Shown: positions 1 to 10,227, counted from the first letter of the stretch. The stretch: DNA of 64,000 nt from Teredinibacter sp. KSP-S5-2 (GCF_032773895.1 NZ_CP120416.1:3873001-3937000); one strand, 5' to 3'. A program made the numbers and translations. Notes: a model not told the origin generated them from the letters alone.

Positions 1-617
1 TTACGTCCAGGCAGCAAAACGACATTTCAGAGATCACCTATCCAAGCAACCCAGGGGACAGAATGCCCCCGAGTAAAAATACAGTGTATCTGGACTTCGA
101 ACCCGAGCCGGTGGAGATGGCATGGAAAACCCACAACCCACTATGGGATTCGAAAGCACTTTGGGGAAGCCTTTCTCTACTTGCAGGACTTATCATCCTG
201 ACCCAGATAGCCTGGCTAAAGTTCGATACCCTAAGTCGTGTATCCCCCTATCGAGCCTATTACCAAACCGTCTGCTCTGTTATCGGCTGCCAGTTACCCG
301 AACTTATTGATTTATCGCGTATCAGAACGGCAAACCTAGTAGTCAGAAGTCATCCCTCGGTACCCGGTGCCTTGATCGTCGATACCGTTCTGCAAAACAC
401 TGCCGACTTTCCCCAACCCTTCCCCACTCTGGACTTAATCTTCACAGATTTAAACAACCAGACTGTTGCAGCCAGGCGCTTTGCCCCCGAAGAGTATCTC
501 GGCGGCGAGATGGCAGGCAAAAAGCTTATGCCAAGCAAACAACCTGTCCATATTGCCATTGAAATTGCGGATCCTGGACAATCCGCAGTTAGCTACCGCC
601 TCACAGTTGCCCACTGA
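1..617 (+). CDS. DUF3426 family membrane protein (5' end outside window)
   Basis: The reading frame is already open at base 3 with no start before the first in-frame ATG at 63, so the gene very probably begins upstream of the window. Visible are one hydrophobic membrane segment (about residues 36-54 counted from the ATG: LWGSLSLLAGLIILTQIAWL) and a following globular domain typical of the DUF3426 C-terminus, with a conserved Cys pair in VCSVIGCQLP. In relatives the missing N-terminus is an MJ0042-type zinc ribbon. The family usually sits between prmA and dusB, as here. Its function is not established; the topology suggests an inner-membrane protein with a periplasmic domain. Confidence 0.8.
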   Translation, partial: TSRQQNDISEITYPSNPGDRMPPSKNTVYLDFEPEPVEMAWKTHNPLWDSKALWGSLSLLAGLIILTQIAWLKFDTLSRVSPYRAYYQTVCSVIGCQLPELIDLSRIRTANLVVRSHPSVPGALIVDTVLQNTADFPQPFPTLDLIFTDLNNQTVAARRFAPEEYLGGEMAGKKLMPSKQPVHIAIEIADPGQSAVSYRLTVAH

Positions 618-813
618 TAACGCTATACCCAACGGGTAGGCAAAACACTTTCAGCGCCAACCGTTCGGGTTTTTGATCCAGATTGCAGCACTTTGCGATT
701 CCTCACCATCAAGACGCATTTTTAACCAAACTGGTCAAATTATGTGTTTTCATTCGATCCGAAGAGGAGTATCATTCCCAACCCTTCGTGAGGGATCGAA
801 AAGTCACTTTTCC

Positions 814-851
814 GCGACAAAATCACGCATCAATTTGTTATGATGCGCGCC
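814..851 (+). promoter_or_regulatory. candidate dusB-fis promoter with GC-rich discriminator
   Basis: A -10 hexamer TATGAT (839-844) lies 17 bp after GACAAA (816-821) and is followed directly by GCGCGCC. A GC-rich discriminator is characteristic of growth-rate and ppGpp-controlled promoters such as that of the E. coli dusB-fis operon. The ATG at 840 lies inside the -10 element, which argues against its use as the dusB start. Promoter assignment by eye. Confidence 0.5.
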
Positions 852-914
852 GCTCACGAAGCGCAGCCTAACTGCAGACAAATCAAGCAGGCAATTCTTT
901 TGGGGGAGAGTCGT

Positions 915-1910
915 TTGTTTTCCATAGGACCGTACAAAATTGCTAGTCGCGTACTTCTGGCCCCCATGGCCGGAGTAACTGACGCGCCTTTTCGCAAGAT
1001 TTGTCAAAATTTTGGAGCTGGGCTAACCACATCGGAGATGGTTACAAGCAACACCCAGCTTTGGCAAAGCGACAAAAGTCGTACGCGCTTAAGCCGTATA
1101 CCAGGCAGTGATAAAACCCCTTTTAGCGTGCAAATCGCCGGAAGTGACCCTTCCATGATGGCCGATGCTGCACAACAAAGCGTTGAACAGGGGGCAGATA
1201 TCATCGATATCAATATGGGTTGCCCGGCGAAAAAAGTGTGTAAAAAACTCGCAGGTTCAGCATTACTTGCAAATGAAAGCTTAGTGGAAGATATATTGTC
1301 GACCGTAGTCAAAAGCGTTAATGTTCCCGTGACACTGAAAACACGCACAGGAACTTCGCAAGAACACAAAAATGCAACGCGAATTGCTGCTATTGCAGAA
1401 AATGCGGGCATTCAGGCAATCGCACTGCACGGAAGAACCCGCTCCTGTCGTTTTAAAGGCGAAGCAGAATACGATACTATTGCCGCCGTAGTCAGAGAAG
1501 TATCAATCCCGGTTATCGCAAACGGCGATATAGACTCCCCCGCAAAAGCCAGAGACGTTCTTGATTACACCAAAGCCTCGGCAATAATGGTCGGCAGAAA
1601 ATCATTGGGAAATCCCTGGATTTTTCAGCAGATAAACGCCTTTTTAAACTCAGGCGAATTGCCCGCCATGCCCACAGTAGCAGAAAAGAAAAAAATTATT
1701 TTGCAACATTTACGCGGCCTTCACGCTTTTTACGGTGAGTATCAAGGCGTAAGAATTGCGAGAAAACACTTTGGCTGGTATTGCGAAAACATCCCGAATA
1801 CCAAACCCCTAGTGAAGGAATTTAACACTTTAGAAACATCTAAATCACAAACTAATGCCGTTTACGAATTTTTTGAACGGTTTCATATTTACGAGGAAAA
1901 AGCAGCATGA
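915..1910 (+). CDS. dusB: tRNA-dihydrouridine synthase B
   Basis: Flavoenzyme reducing uridine to dihydrouridine in the tRNA D-loop. The TIM-barrel signature is present: [14 protein letters not shown] near the N-terminus, [27 protein letters not shown] with the catalytic Cys, then KTRTG and HGRTR. I place the start at the TTG at 915: it has a strong Shine-Dalgarno (GGGGGAG, 902-908) and gives the N-terminus MFSIGPYKI, which matches the usual DusB beginning. The longer reading from ATG 840 begins inside the likely promoter. Length is then 331 aa, close to the 321 aa of E. coli. It overlaps fis by four bases (ATGA), the classic dusB-fis operon. Confidence 0.95.
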   Translation: MFSIGPYKIASRVLLAPMAGVTDAPFRKICQNFGAGLTTSEMVTSNTQLWQSDKSRTRLSRIPGSDKTPFSVQIAGSDPSMMADAAQQSVEQGADIIDINMGCPAKKVCKKLAGSALLANESLVEDILSTVVKSVNVPVTLKTRTGTSQEHKNATRIAAIAENAGIQAIALHGRTRSCRFKGEAEYDTIAAVVREVSIPVIANGDIDSPAKARDVLDYTKASAIMVGRKSLGNPWIFQQINAFLNSGELPAMPTVAEKKKIILQHLRGLHAFYGEYQGVRIARKHFGWYCENIPNTKPLVKEFNTLETSKSQTNAVYEFFERFHIYEEKAA

Positions 1911-2221
1911 ACACAGCGGATACGCTTATCAAGGATAACTCTCACGGATTCTCAAGCCAACAGCAACAACCTGCTGAAGAGGCACAAAGCTCGCAGCCGT
2001 CACTGCGAGACAGCGTAGAAACGGCTGTAAACAACTATTTCCAACACCTTGATGGCCAAGAAGTAACGGATGTTTACGACATGGTTCTCGCAGAAGTTGA
2101 AACACCGCTTTTGGAAGTAGTTATGAAGTATACCCGTCACAACCAAACTAAAGCCGCACAGGTGCTTGGTTTAAATCGTGGCACATTGCGCAAAAAGCTA
2201 AAGCAATACGGCCTACTTTAA
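1907..2221 (+). CDS. fis: DNA-binding protein Fis
   Basis: Nucleoid-associated DNA-bending protein that controls rRNA, tRNA and growth-phase genes. It has 104 aa: a low-complexity Gln/Ser-rich N-terminus (about residues 1-30), the dimerisation helices, and the C-terminal helix-turn-helix [20 protein letters not shown]. The E. coli protein is 98 aa; the extra length is all in the N-terminal tail. It is translationally coupled to dusB through the ATGA overlap and followed by a Rho-independent terminator, so dusB-fis is a complete operon. Confidence 0.96.
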   Translation: MNTADTLIKDNSHGFSSQQQQPAEEAQSSQPSLRDSVETAVNNYFQHLDGQEVTDVYDMVLAEVETPLLEVVMKYTRHNQTKAAQVLGLNRGTLRKKLKQYGLL

Positions 2222-2269
2222 TCTATTCGTCGCCAACATACATATTGTTCCGCGGCTAAGAATTAACGG

Positions 2270-2293
2270 GGGAACTGCAAGGTTCCCTTTTTT
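2270..2293 (+). terminator. Rho-independent terminator after fis
   Basis: GGGAAC (2270-2275) pairs with GTTCCC (2282-2287), loop TGCAAG, followed by TTTTTT. It lies 49 bases past the fis stop. Confidence 0.85.
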
Positions 2294-2325
2294 GTTTTGT
2301 TATACACCACAGGAATTAACTCCCC

Positions 2326-3906
2326 ATGACAACCTCGACGGATTTCGTCAAAGTTAAGCGAGCTCTCATTAGCGTATCCGACAAAACCGGTATTGTGGAA
2401 TTTGCTCAGGCCCTTCAACAAGAAGGCATTGAAATATTATCAACTGGCGGCACCTATCGCCTGCTAACAGAAAACAATATCAAAGCCACCGAAATTTCTG
2501 AGTACACCGAATTTCCAGAAATGATGAGTGGCCGGGTAAAAACACTTCACCCCAAAGTTCACGGCGGCATATTGGGACGTCGTGGTATCGATAATGAGGT
2601 AATGGCAGAACACGGCATTCTTGATATCGACATGGTAGTTGTAAACCTGTATCCATTTGAGCAGACCGTTGCCAACCCTGATTGCGACCTGCCAACAGCG
2701 ATAGAAAATATTGATATCGGCGGCCCAACAATGGTTCGTGCCGCGGCAAAAAATTATAAAGATGTCGCCATCGTGGTGAACACCACAAGCTACGCTGATA
2801 TTATTGCTGAATTGCAAATGAATAAATGCGCGCTGTCATTAAGCACTCGTTTCGATTTATCAGTAAAAGCGTTTGAACACACCGCAGCATACGATGGTGC
2901 CATTGCCAACTACCTGGGCAGTAAAACCAAAGAAACGGACAAAAAGTTTCCTCGCACATTCAACACCCAATTCGTCAAAGCACAGACCATGCGCTATGGT
3001 GAAAATCCGCATCAGGACGCAGCATTCTACGTTGAAAAAAACACCAAAGAAGCCAGTATTGCAACGGCGTTGCAGTTACAAGGCAAAGAGCTTTCGTATA
3101 ACAACGTTGCCGATACGGATGCTGCATTAGAAACGGTAAAACAATTTACTCGTCCGGCTTGCGTCATTGTCAAACATGCCAACCCCTGTGGCGTTGCTGT
3201 TGCTGACTCGCTCCTCGAAGCTTACGAAAAAGCATTTGCAACTGACCCTGAATCAGCATTCGGAGGCATTATTGCTTTTAATGGCGAATTGGATGAAGCT
3301 ACGGCTTCAGCAATAATCGAAAAACAATTTGTTGAAGTGATTATTGCTCCCCGAGTTAGCCCACAAGCATCCGAAGCAGTTAAAGCGAAGAAAAATGTTC
3401 GCTTGTTGGAATGCGGCGACTGGTCACCGGAACCGACCTCGGCATGGGACTTTAAACGTGTAACCGGCGGCTTGCTTGTTCAAGACCGAGACATTGGTGT
3501 CATCACCGAAGCAGACTTAAAAGTTGTCACCAAGCGAAAACCTTCTGAAGACGAAATCCGCGATTTACTCTTCTCTTGGAAAGTAGCCAAAATGGTTAAA
3601 TCCAATGCCATTGTTTACGCAAAAAACAGCCAAACAATTGGTGTTGGTGCTGGACAGATGAGTCGAGTGAACTCCGCTCGTATCGCAGCCATTAAAGCGG
3701 AACATGCCGGACTGCAAGTTGAAGGCGCCGTTATGGCTTCCGATGCATTTTTCCCATTCCGTGATGGTATTGATAACGCAGCAGCGGTAGGCATTAAAGC
3801 GATCATTCAACCTGGCGGTTCGATGCGTGATGAGGAAACGATTGCAGCGGCGGATGAGCATGGGATTGCGATGGTCTTTACTTCTATGCGCCATTTCCGT
3901 CACTAG
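2326..3906 (+). CDS. purH: bifunctional AICAR formyltransferase / IMP cyclohydrolase
   Basis: Catalyses the last two steps of de novo IMP synthesis. The N-terminal cyclohydrolase (MGS-like) domain shows [17 protein letters not shown] and [13 protein letters not shown]; the C-terminal transformylase domain shows [18 protein letters not shown], the catalytic KSNAI segment and the C-terminal QPGGS...[11 protein letters not shown]. At 526 aa it is full length (usual 529). It starts after the fis terminator, and purD follows after a 380-base gap that contains a large palindrome, so the two purine genes may be separately controlled. Confidence 0.97.
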   Translation: MTTSTDFVKVKRALISVSDKTGIVEFAQALQQEGIEILSTGGTYRLLTENNIKATEISEYTEFPEMMSGRVKTLHPKVHGGILGRRGIDNEVMAEHGILDIDMVVVNLYPFEQTVANPDCDLPTAIENIDIGGPTMVRAAAKNYKDVAIVVNTTSYADIIAELQMNKCALSLSTRFDLSVKAFEHTAAYDGAIANYLGSKTKETDKKFPRTFNTQFVKAQTMRYGENPHQDAAFYVEKNTKEASIATALQLQGKELSYNNVADTDAALETVKQFTRPACVIVKHANPCGVAVADSLLEAYEKAFATDPESAFGGIIAFNGELDEATASAIIEKQFVEVIIAPRVSPQASEAVKAKKNVRLLECGDWSPEPTSAWDFKRVTGGLLVQDRDIGVITEADLKVVTKRKPSEDEIRDLLFSWKVAKMVKSNAIVYAKNSQTIGVGAGQMSRVNSARIAAIKAEHAGLQVEGAVMASDAFFPFRDGIDNAAAVGIKAIIQPGGSMRDEETIAAADEHGIAMVFTSMRHFRH

Positions 3907-4147
3907 ATAATTGTCTTTATTGCCCCTGCTGGCGTTGCTTATCAACTTCCGGTGCTCATTTGCCTCAAGCAAACTGCGCGCCGGATTTTCCAAGCGCCTA
4001 ACCAGGGGCAAAAATACAAATTATCAAAAAACATTAATAAATGTTAGGTGCTGAATTTTCCGATTTACCAGATAAAAAATTCTCACCTTCCGATAAAAAT
4101 AGTATTTAGGTTGAAGGTCATTTTTTGCCATCAACATTAGCTTTCTT

Positions 4148-4267
4148 GGAAATTAGGAATTTTTTCCGAATGCAAGGCAGCACTGCACGGAGAACCGCAA
4201 CGTACACACAGTACGTGAGGATTCGAGTACAGCGCTAACGCCGCAGTTGGACAAAATAACAATTTCC
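4148..4267. repeat. 120-nt imperfect palindrome upstream of purD
   Basis: The arms begin GGAAATT (4148-4154) and end AATTTCC (4261-4267) and stay complementary, with mismatches, to a perfect inner hairpin ACGTAC-ACACA-GTACGT around 4200-4216; the symmetry axis is near 4207. It fills most of the space before purD and stops about 8 bases before its ribosome-binding site. This could be a mobile REP/MITE-type element or a structured purD leader. The rest of the 3907-4286 gap holds no gene that I can support. Confidence 0.7.
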
Positions 4268-4286
4268 CTCCCGCTAGGAGAGAAAT

Positions 4287-5570
4287 ATGAACATACTTAT
4301 AATCGGCGGCGGCGGAAGAGAACACGCCCTAGCCTGGAAAGCAGCTCAAAACAGCAATGTAGAAAAAGTCTATGTTGCACCCGGCAACGCGGGCACTGCA
4401 CGTGATGCAAAGCTGGAAAACGTCGACATCGACGTAATGGAATTCGATAAACTTGTCGAATTCGCCAAAGAAAAAAAAATTGAACTTACTATTGTTGGCC
4501 CGGAAGCACCACTAGTCGATGGCGTTGTTGATTTATTCCAAACAAACGGCCTGGCATGCTTTGGCCCAAGCAAAGGCGCAGCTCAATTAGAAGGATCTAA
4601 ATCTTTCACTAAAGATTTCCTTGCCCGCCACAATATTCCCACGGCTGAATACCAAACATTTACCGAAGAAGATGAAGCCCTTGCCTACCTCAAAGAAAAA
4701 GGTGCACCAATTGTTGTAAAAGCCGACGGACTTGCAGCAGGTAAAGGCGTTATTGTGGCTGAAGATTTAAAAACAGCTGAAGACGCAGTCAAAGATATGC
4801 TTTCCGGTAACGCTTTCGGCGAAGCCGGTTGTCGTGTGGTCATCGAAGAATTTTTAACAGGTGAAGAAGCCAGCTTTATTGTGATTGCCGATGGAAAAAA
4901 TGTTTTACCAATGGCAACCAGTCAGGATCATAAACGTGCAGGCGATGGTGATACCGGCCTCAACACAGGCGGCATGGGCGCATACTCACCAGCCCCCGTT
5001 GTTACCGACGAAGTTTACGCGCGAGTTATGGATGAAGTGATCATGCCAACCATTCGAGGTATGGAAGCGGAAGGGAATACCTATACCGGCTTTTTGTATG
5101 CCGGCTTGATGATTACCGAAGACGGCACACCAAAAGTCATCGAATACAATTGCCGTTTTGGTGACCCTGAAACACAACCGATTATGATGCGTTTAAAATC
5201 TGATTTGGTTGAACTCTGTCAGGCAGCACTCAACGGCTCCCTCGAAGGTAAATCAACCGAATGGGACGAAAGAAAATCTGTCGGCGTTGTACTCGCGGCT
5301 GGCGGCTACCCAGGTGATTATGAAAAAGGAAAAGTGATATCCGGTTTAGAAAATGCGGACTCTGATATCGCCAAAGTTTTTCATGCAGGAACAAAAATAG
5401 TAGACGGCCAAGTCGTTACCAATGGTGGTCGAGTATTATGCGCAACCGCTTTGGGTAACACGGTGACGGAAGCGCAAAAGAACGCATATGACCAAGCCAA
5501 TAAAATAACCTGGGATGGTGTGTATAAACGCAATGATATTGCTTATCGGGCTATAGCCAGAGAAAAATAA
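4287..5570 (+). CDS. purD: phosphoribosylamine--glycine ligase
   Basis: ATP-grasp ligase joining phosphoribosylamine and glycine to form GAR, the second step of purine synthesis. The N-terminal glycine-rich loop is IIGGGGREHALAWK; the ATP-grasp region shows VKADGLAAGKGV, IEEFLTGEEAS and SQDHKRAGDGDTGLNTGGMGAYSP, and the Mg-binding part is EYNCRFGDPETQ. Its 427 aa is the normal length. The start ATG has a clear Shine-Dalgarno (TAGGAGAG). A strong terminator follows, so purD ends its transcript. Confidence 0.97.
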   Translation: MNILIIGGGGREHALAWKAAQNSNVEKVYVAPGNAGTARDAKLENVDIDVMEFDKLVEFAKEKKIELTIVGPEAPLVDGVVDLFQTNGLACFGPSKGAAQLEGSKSFTKDFLARHNIPTAEYQTFTEEDEALAYLKEKGAPIVVKADGLAAGKGVIVAEDLKTAEDAVKDMLSGNAFGEAGCRVVIEEFLTGEEASFIVIADGKNVLPMATSQDHKRAGDGDTGLNTGGMGAYSPAPVVTDEVYARVMDEVIMPTIRGMEAEGNTYTGFLYAGLMITEDGTPKVIEYNCRFGDPETQPIMMRLKSDLVELCQAALNGSLEGKSTEWDERKSVGVVLAAGGYPGDYEKGKVISGLENADSDIAKVFHAGTKIVDGQVVTNGGRVLCATALGNTVTEAQKNAYDQANKITWDGVYKRNDIAYRAIAREK

Positions 5571-5578
5571 TTAAGTAA

Positions 5579-5603
5579 AGGCTCCATAAAGGAGCCTTTT
5601 TTT
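5579..5603 (+). terminator. Rho-independent terminator after purD
   Basis: AGGCTCC (5579-5585), loop ATAAA, GGAGCCT (5591-5597), then a run of T. It lies between convergent purD and the secreted carbohydrate-binding protein. Confidence 0.88.
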
Positions 5604-5615
5604 GTTTTTTTAATT

Positions 5616-6980
5616 TTATTGTGCTGTAACCGGGCAAACTCCGATTTCATCCCAAGCCATATCCCAATATATACCGGAACATGGTGAGTATGCCCAAGCG
5701 GCATCGGATGAACACCACCCTGCAATTTTACAACGGTAAATTTTACCATCACAGACAACTAGCTCATCCTGCGCAATAGCCAAGCCAGGCGAGTAAACCG
5801 GATATCCCAAACATGGATTAGATTCCATCACAGGAATCCTCTTAAATCTCGAAACGCTATTTCCTGAATCATCTGTAACCTTCAACGTTACCCAGTAGTC
5901 TCCCACTGTATCGAATACGTGAGTAACTTGCTGCCCCATTACTGAAATACCGCCAGGGAATAACCATTCGAAGGTTTGAATAGTTCCATCAGGATCAAAG
6001 CTTCCGACACTGTCAAAGACTATCGGTTGATTAATATAGCCAACATCAACAGAGTTGAAGGATACAATGGGTTTAGCATCAGTTGGGCAGGAAGGACCAC
6101 CGCCACCGCCACCGCCATTCATGTCTGAACAGCTTACCGATCCAGAATAACGCATCTGCTGAATTTCTAAACCAGTTGACGTCCCATCACTAACAAGACG
6201 CAAATCAACGCTTCCCGTGGGCATCGAGAAATACAAAGTTTGTGACAATCCTGCAGTATGAGGGAATTTCACGTTATGCAACTCAGAACCGCTATCAAAC
6301 ACTTTGAGATGTTTTTCTACACCACTGTTATTGGTATAGGTAATACTCAGGCCTGCACTCATACTCAAACCAGGGCACATACCAACTACATGGGCATCGC
6401 CAAAATAAGCTGAAGAAGAAACACCTTCTGGGAAAGTTAATACCCCAGCCGTATTTGTTGCATCACTCCAACCACATAAATCATTACCATTGAAGTCATT
6501 TGAAAAGGAATGGCTAAACCCTCCCGAAGATCCACCACTCGAAGATCCACCTGTAGAAGATCCACCTGTCGAAGAACCACTTGTCGATGATGTGCTGCTG
6601 GTAGAAGAAGCTGTCCCCGAAGAGGACGTACTTCCAGTACTTGAGGTAGACGACGCCCCCCCGGTACTCGAAGTGGAAGATGTTGTGGTCGTGGAGGACG
6701 AACTGGAGCTGGAAGAGATTCCGCTACACGTATCCACTAACTGCCAAACGTCCCATTCTTTCGAATTGGTAAGTGGATCCTGACTTTGGTTCCACCATTT
6801 AGCCTGATATGCGCTGAACTCACGAATAACTTTATCACCACTAACGTACACATCAGAGCTCTGCCATTCTTCAAGTGATGAGCAATCATAGGCGCCAGCC
6901 ATGTTAACGTGAGAGAGAACAAGGAGTGCAATACCAGCCTGGAATGCATTTAAGGTATTCAACCTCAATTTTTTTTTCAT
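5616..6980 (-). CDS. secreted carbohydrate-binding protein (two ChtBD3-like domains, PKD, no catalytic domain)
   Basis: 454 aa. A signal peptide (about 1-30, ending NMAGA) is followed by a chitin/cellulose-binding type 3 domain (CBM5/12) with the AYQAKWWNQSQDP signature. Next come a Ser/Thr-rich low-complexity linker (about 91-157), an unassigned beta-type domain (about 160-285), a run of glycines, a PKD domain (FDPDGTIQTFEWLFPGG ... VTLKVTDDSG), and a second, Cys-rich ChtBD3-like module (KIYRCKIAGWCSSDAAWAYSP). No glycoside hydrolase or LPMO motif is visible, so the protein probably binds insoluble polysaccharide rather than cutting it. Poly-Ser linkers of this kind are common in marine polysaccharide degraders. 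The substrate (chitin or cellulose) cannot be decided here. Confidence 0.8.
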   Translation of the reverse strand: MKKKLRLNTLNAFQAGIALLVLSHVNMAGAYDCSSLEEWQSSDVYVSGDKVIREFSAYQAKWWNQSQDPLTNSKEWDVWQLVDTCSGISSSSSSSSTTTTSSTSSTGGASSTSSTGSTSSSGTASSTSSTSSTSGSSTGGSSTGGSSSGGSSGGFSHSFSNDFNGNDLCGWSDATNTAGVLTFPEGVSSSAYFGDAHVVGMCPGLSMSAGLSITYTNNSGVEKHLKVFDSGSELHNVKFPHTAGLSQTLYFSMPTGSVDLRLVSDGTSTGLEIQQMRYSGSVSCSDMNGGGGGGGPSCPTDAKPIVSFNSVDVGYINQPIVFDSVGSFDPDGTIQTFEWLFPGGISVMGQQVTHVFDTVGDYWVTLKVTDDSGNSVSRFKRIPVMESNPCLGYPVYSPGLAIAQDELVVCDGKIYRCKIAGWCSSDAAWAYSPCSGIYWDMAWDEIGVCPVTAQ

Positions 6981-7469
6981 AGTAAAATCCTTTATTTAAA
7001 CATTATTTTTATTTTCCAATTCTTACCTCGAAATGGCTGATTAAATTTATCACACCCACTCCGTTTTAAATGCAATTCTGGATGACGTTTTTGTAGTCAG
7101 AGATAACAAAAAACAAACAATTGTCTAAACCATCAATTATTAGGGCTCAAAAAAAGTCCTTTTGGCATAATTAGAAATTACGTTATACAAATCAACGAAT
7201 TCATAAAACAATTATTGGGTTTTTCGCTTGGTGTTATAACGTAAATATGAAGGGTTTTGCGCACAAACAAGAACAATTATCATTACCCCGCAACAAGAAA
7301 AAACCTTAAGAAAATCAAGACTTTTGGTTTCCTTCTTTATCGGCAAATCAAGTCAAAGCCCTTTGATCTACAACATGGAGGTCCTACCCCAAAACGTCTA
7401 CATTTACCCTAACCTTGAGGGTAGCTTCTCAAGTTGCAACTAACCCCTTTTTTCTGCGGAGGAAAACGA
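6981..7469. other. divergent intergenic region, 489 bases, no gene
   Basis: AT-rich spacer between the secreted CBM protein and the fumarate reductase operon. It contains an ACGTTATA/TATAACGT inverted pair spaced over about 50 bases (near 7180 and 7240), a short hairpin TACCCT (7405-7410) / AGGGTA (7418-7423), and the palindrome AGTTGCAACT just after it. These may be control sites of the frd operon, but no known box is recognisable. Confidence 0.4.
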
Positions 7470-8225
7470 ATGTCTCAAGCCGCTACTGCCAAGTCCAACC
7501 GCTGGCCAGCCAGGATGGATGTGGCGCAGAGTGTTACCGGCCTTATTCTCGGTCTATTTATGTGGGCGCATATGTTCATGGTATCCAGCATCTTACTGGG
7601 TAAAGATGCCATGTTCTTTGTCGCTAGAATGTTTGAAGGTGAACCTTTGTTCGGCAAGCCAATTCCAGCGCTTGTTAGTGGTTTTGCCTGTTTTATTCTT
7701 GCGCTTATTGCGATCCACGCTATTTGTGCCCTTCGCAAATTCCCAGGTAGCTACCACCAATACCAAACGCTTCATAAGCACATCGGTGACTTAAAGCACA
7801 GCGACACAACGCTTTGGTATGTTCAGGTTATCACTGGGTTCTTACTGTTTTTTATGGCGTCAGTGCACCTTTATCAGTTGATTATGCACCCAGCCGACAT
7901 CGGCCCTTATGCCTCATCAGACCGTGTTTGGGGCGGCATGTGGCCACTGTATTTAATTTTGCTATTCGTAGTAGAACTCCATGCAGGTATCGGTTTGTAC
8001 CGGGTTGCCATCAAGTGGGGTCTATTTATGGGTAAAAACCCCAAGGCAAACCGTAAACGATTGTCTGTTATGAAGTGGACGCTCACAGTGTTCTTTTTGA
8101 CATTGGGCCTACTGACTTTAGGCGCATACATGAAGATTGGTATGGAACACGCGGATAGAGCCGGTGAAAGATATGTTCCCACCTATCACAGCACTGACAT
8201 TAACCCAGCAGAAGCCACTCACTAG
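7470..8225 (+). CDS. frdC: di-heme cytochrome b subunit of Wolinella-type fumarate reductase / succinate dehydrogenase
   Basis: Membrane anchor that carries two b hemes and exchanges electrons with quinone. About five transmembrane helices. The four heme ligands of the Wolinella FrdC family can be placed by alignment: His34 (WAHMFMVS), His83 (AIHAICALRKFP), His133 (SVHLYQ) and His171 (VELHAGIGLYR). The acidic residues known from Wolinella for menaquinol oxidation and the transmembrane proton path are also present (Glu56 in MFEGEP, Glu169 in VELH). I start at ATG 7470, which has GCGGAGGA six to seven bases upstream, giving 251 aa (Wolinella 256). First gene of a C-A-B operon. Confidence 0.92.
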   Translation: MSQAATAKSNRWPARMDVAQSVTGLILGLFMWAHMFMVSSILLGKDAMFFVARMFEGEPLFGKPIPALVSGFACFILALIAIHAICALRKFPGSYHQYQTLHKHIGDLKHSDTTLWYVQVITGFLLFFMASVHLYQLIMHPADIGPYASSDRVWGGMWPLYLILLFVVELHAGIGLYRVAIKWGLFMGKNPKANRKRLSVMKWTLTVFFLTLGLLTLGAYMKIGMEHADRAGERYVPTYHSTDINPAEATH

Positions 8226-8237
8226 GAGCGAAATACA

Positions 8238-10214
8238 ATGCAAGTAATTTATTCTGATGCTCTTGTTATCGGCGGTGGTCTGGCAGGTCTGCGTGCCGCC
8301 ATCGGTATGAAGCGTCGCGGTCATGATCCAATTGTTTTAAGCCTTGTACCACCTAAGCGTTCTCACTCCGCAGCCGCGCAAGGGGGCATGCAAGCAAGTT
8401 TAGGTAACACCATCAAAGGGGAAGGGGATAACGAAGATGTCCACTTCCAAGATACTGTACGCGGTTCTGACTGGGGTGCCGACCAAGACGTAGCAAGAAT
8501 GTTTGTTAACACTGCACCAAAAGCGATTCGTGAACTTGCCGCCTGGGGTGTGCCCTGGGGTCGTGTTCGCGGCGGTGACCACGAAAGTGTTATCGATGGA
8601 AAAAAAGTAACTCTGACCGAAAAGAAAGAAGCGCACGGCTTAATCGCTGCACGTAACTTCGGTGGCACCCAAAAATGGCGTACCTGTTATGTATCAGATG
8701 GTACTGGTCACTCCATGCTCTATACCATGAGCAACCAAGCCATCGCAGAAAATATTCCCGTCGTTGAACGCGCAGAAGCAATTTCATTAATTCACGACGG
8801 CGAGCGTTGCCACGGTGCCATCGTCCGCTGCTTGATTACCGGCGAACTCACAGCCTATGTAGCCAAAGCAACCTGTATTGCGACTGGTGGTTTTGGTCGA
8901 ATTTACCGAACCAGTACCAACGCCGTAATTAACGAAGGTATTGGCGCTGCAATTGCCCTCGAAACCGGGATTGCAAAACTCGGTAACATGGAAGCAGTGC
9001 AATTCCACCCAACCGGTATTTTCCCAGCAGGTATCCTAGTAACTGAAGGTTGTCGTGGTGACGGTGGTCTATTGCTCGACAATAAAGAACATCGCTTTAT
9101 GCCCGACTACGAGCCAGAGAAAAAAGAACTGGCTTCCCGTGACGTTGTATCTCGCTGTATGGAAACCCATATCGCACGCGGTAATGGCGTTCAGTCTCGC
9201 TTTGGTGAGCATTTGTGGTTGGATATCCGTCTTCTGGGTAAAAAACACATCGAAGGCAAGCTACGTGAAGTAAAAGAAATTTGTGAATACTTCCTTGGTG
9301 TCGACCCAATTAAACAGTTAATTCCTGTTCGTCCTGCTCAGCACTATTCAATGGGTGGCGTAAGAACCGACTACACTGGCCAGTCTCCAACATTGAAAGG
9401 TCTGTTTTCCGCTGGTGAATCCGCATGCTGGGATATGCACGGCTTTAACCGCCTGGGTGGTAACTCTGTGGCAGAAACAGCGGTTGCAGGTATGATCGTG
9501 GGTGAAACCATGTCTGAATACCTTGAGTCCGACGCTGGTGACATTAAAGTATCAACAGCATTGGTTAAAGATTTCTTAACCAAGCAGGAAAAAGAGCTGG
9601 CCGGATACGCTAACTCTAAAGGTAATCGCAACCCATTCCACGTTATCCGTGAAATGCAGGAGACCATGTCAAAAGACGTGGCGATTTTCCGTAGCGAAGA
9701 CCGTTTGAACGCTGCAATCGAAAAACTGACTGAACTTCAACGTCAGGTTGCAGATATCAAAGTAAACAGCTCTGCAAAAGGTGCGAACCCTGAACTTATG
9801 GCGGCATATCGTGCGCCTAAGATGTTAAAACTGGCTCTATGTGTTGCCCAAGGTGCGCTACAACGTACTGAAAGCCGTGGCGCGCACTTCCGTGAGGATT
9901 ACCCTCTACGTGACGATGCTAACTGGTTAAACCGTACTCTTGCTTCCTGGAAAGAAGGCGACGAACTTCCAAGCCTTGAGTATGAACAGCTAGATGTGAA
10001 AACCATGGAGTACCCACCCGCATGGCGTGGCTACGGTGCAAAAGAATGGAAAGAGCATCCAGAGACAGCAGCACGTCAAGCCGAAGTGGACGCGGTCAAA
10101 GAAAAACTCAGCGACCGTTTTGCAATCCAAAATGAACTTATGCCCTACGAGCACAAGCTACCCGAACTTTTACGTAGCCGAAATGAGCGTTTAGGCGAAA
10201 AAGAAGGGCAATAA
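8238..10214 (+). CDS. frdA: fumarate reductase / succinate dehydrogenase flavoprotein subunit
   Basis: Catalytic subunit interconverting succinate and fumarate. FAD-binding [10 protein letters not shown] near residue 12; His43 in [11 protein letters not shown] is the position that carries covalent FAD in Wolinella FrdA. Active-site segments [24 protein letters not shown] (catalytic Arg) and [10 protein letters not shown] are intact. At 658 aa it is longer than E. coli SdhA (588) and matches the Wolinella/Geobacter type. Good Shine-Dalgarno (AGGAG), and only 12 bases separate it from frdC. The physiological direction cannot be read from sequence; in an aerobe it may serve as the succinate dehydrogenase. 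Confidence 0.94.
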   Translation: MQVIYSDALVIGGGLAGLRAAIGMKRRGHDPIVLSLVPPKRSHSAAAQGGMQASLGNTIKGEGDNEDVHFQDTVRGSDWGADQDVARMFVNTAPKAIRELAAWGVPWGRVRGGDHESVIDGKKVTLTEKKEAHGLIAARNFGGTQKWRTCYVSDGTGHSMLYTMSNQAIAENIPVVERAEAISLIHDGERCHGAIVRCLITGELTAYVAKATCIATGGFGRIYRTSTNAVINEGIGAAIALETGIAKLGNMEAVQFHPTGIFPAGILVTEGCRGDGGLLLDNKEHRFMPDYEPEKKELASRDVVSRCMETHIARGNGVQSRFGEHLWLDIRLLGKKHIEGKLREVKEICEYFLGVDPIKQLIPVRPAQHYSMGGVRTDYTGQSPTLKGLFSAGESACWDMHGFNRLGGNSVAETAVAGMIVGETMSEYLESDAGDIKVSTALVKDFLTKQEKELAGYANSKGNRNPFHVIREMQETMSKDVAIFRSEDRLNAAIEKLTELQRQVADIKVNSSAKGANPELMAAYRAPKMLKLALCVAQGALQRTESRGAHFREDYPLRDDANWLNRTLASWKEGDELPSLEYEQLDVKTMEYPPAWRGYGAKEWKEHPETAARQAEVDAVKEKLSDRFAIQNELMPYEHKLPELLRSRNERLGEKEGQ

Positions 10215-10227
10215 GAGGAGTCCGTTA

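Noticed and set aside
840-914. N-terminal extension of dusB from ATG 840
   Set aside because: It overlaps the likely -10 box, has no Shine-Dalgarno, and adds 25 residues absent from DusB proteins.
6490-6783. Plus-strand ORF rich in Glu/Pro/Val opposite the secreted CBM protein
   Set aside because: It is the antisense reading of the Ser/Thr linker repeat; low-complexity codons keep the opposite frame open by chance.
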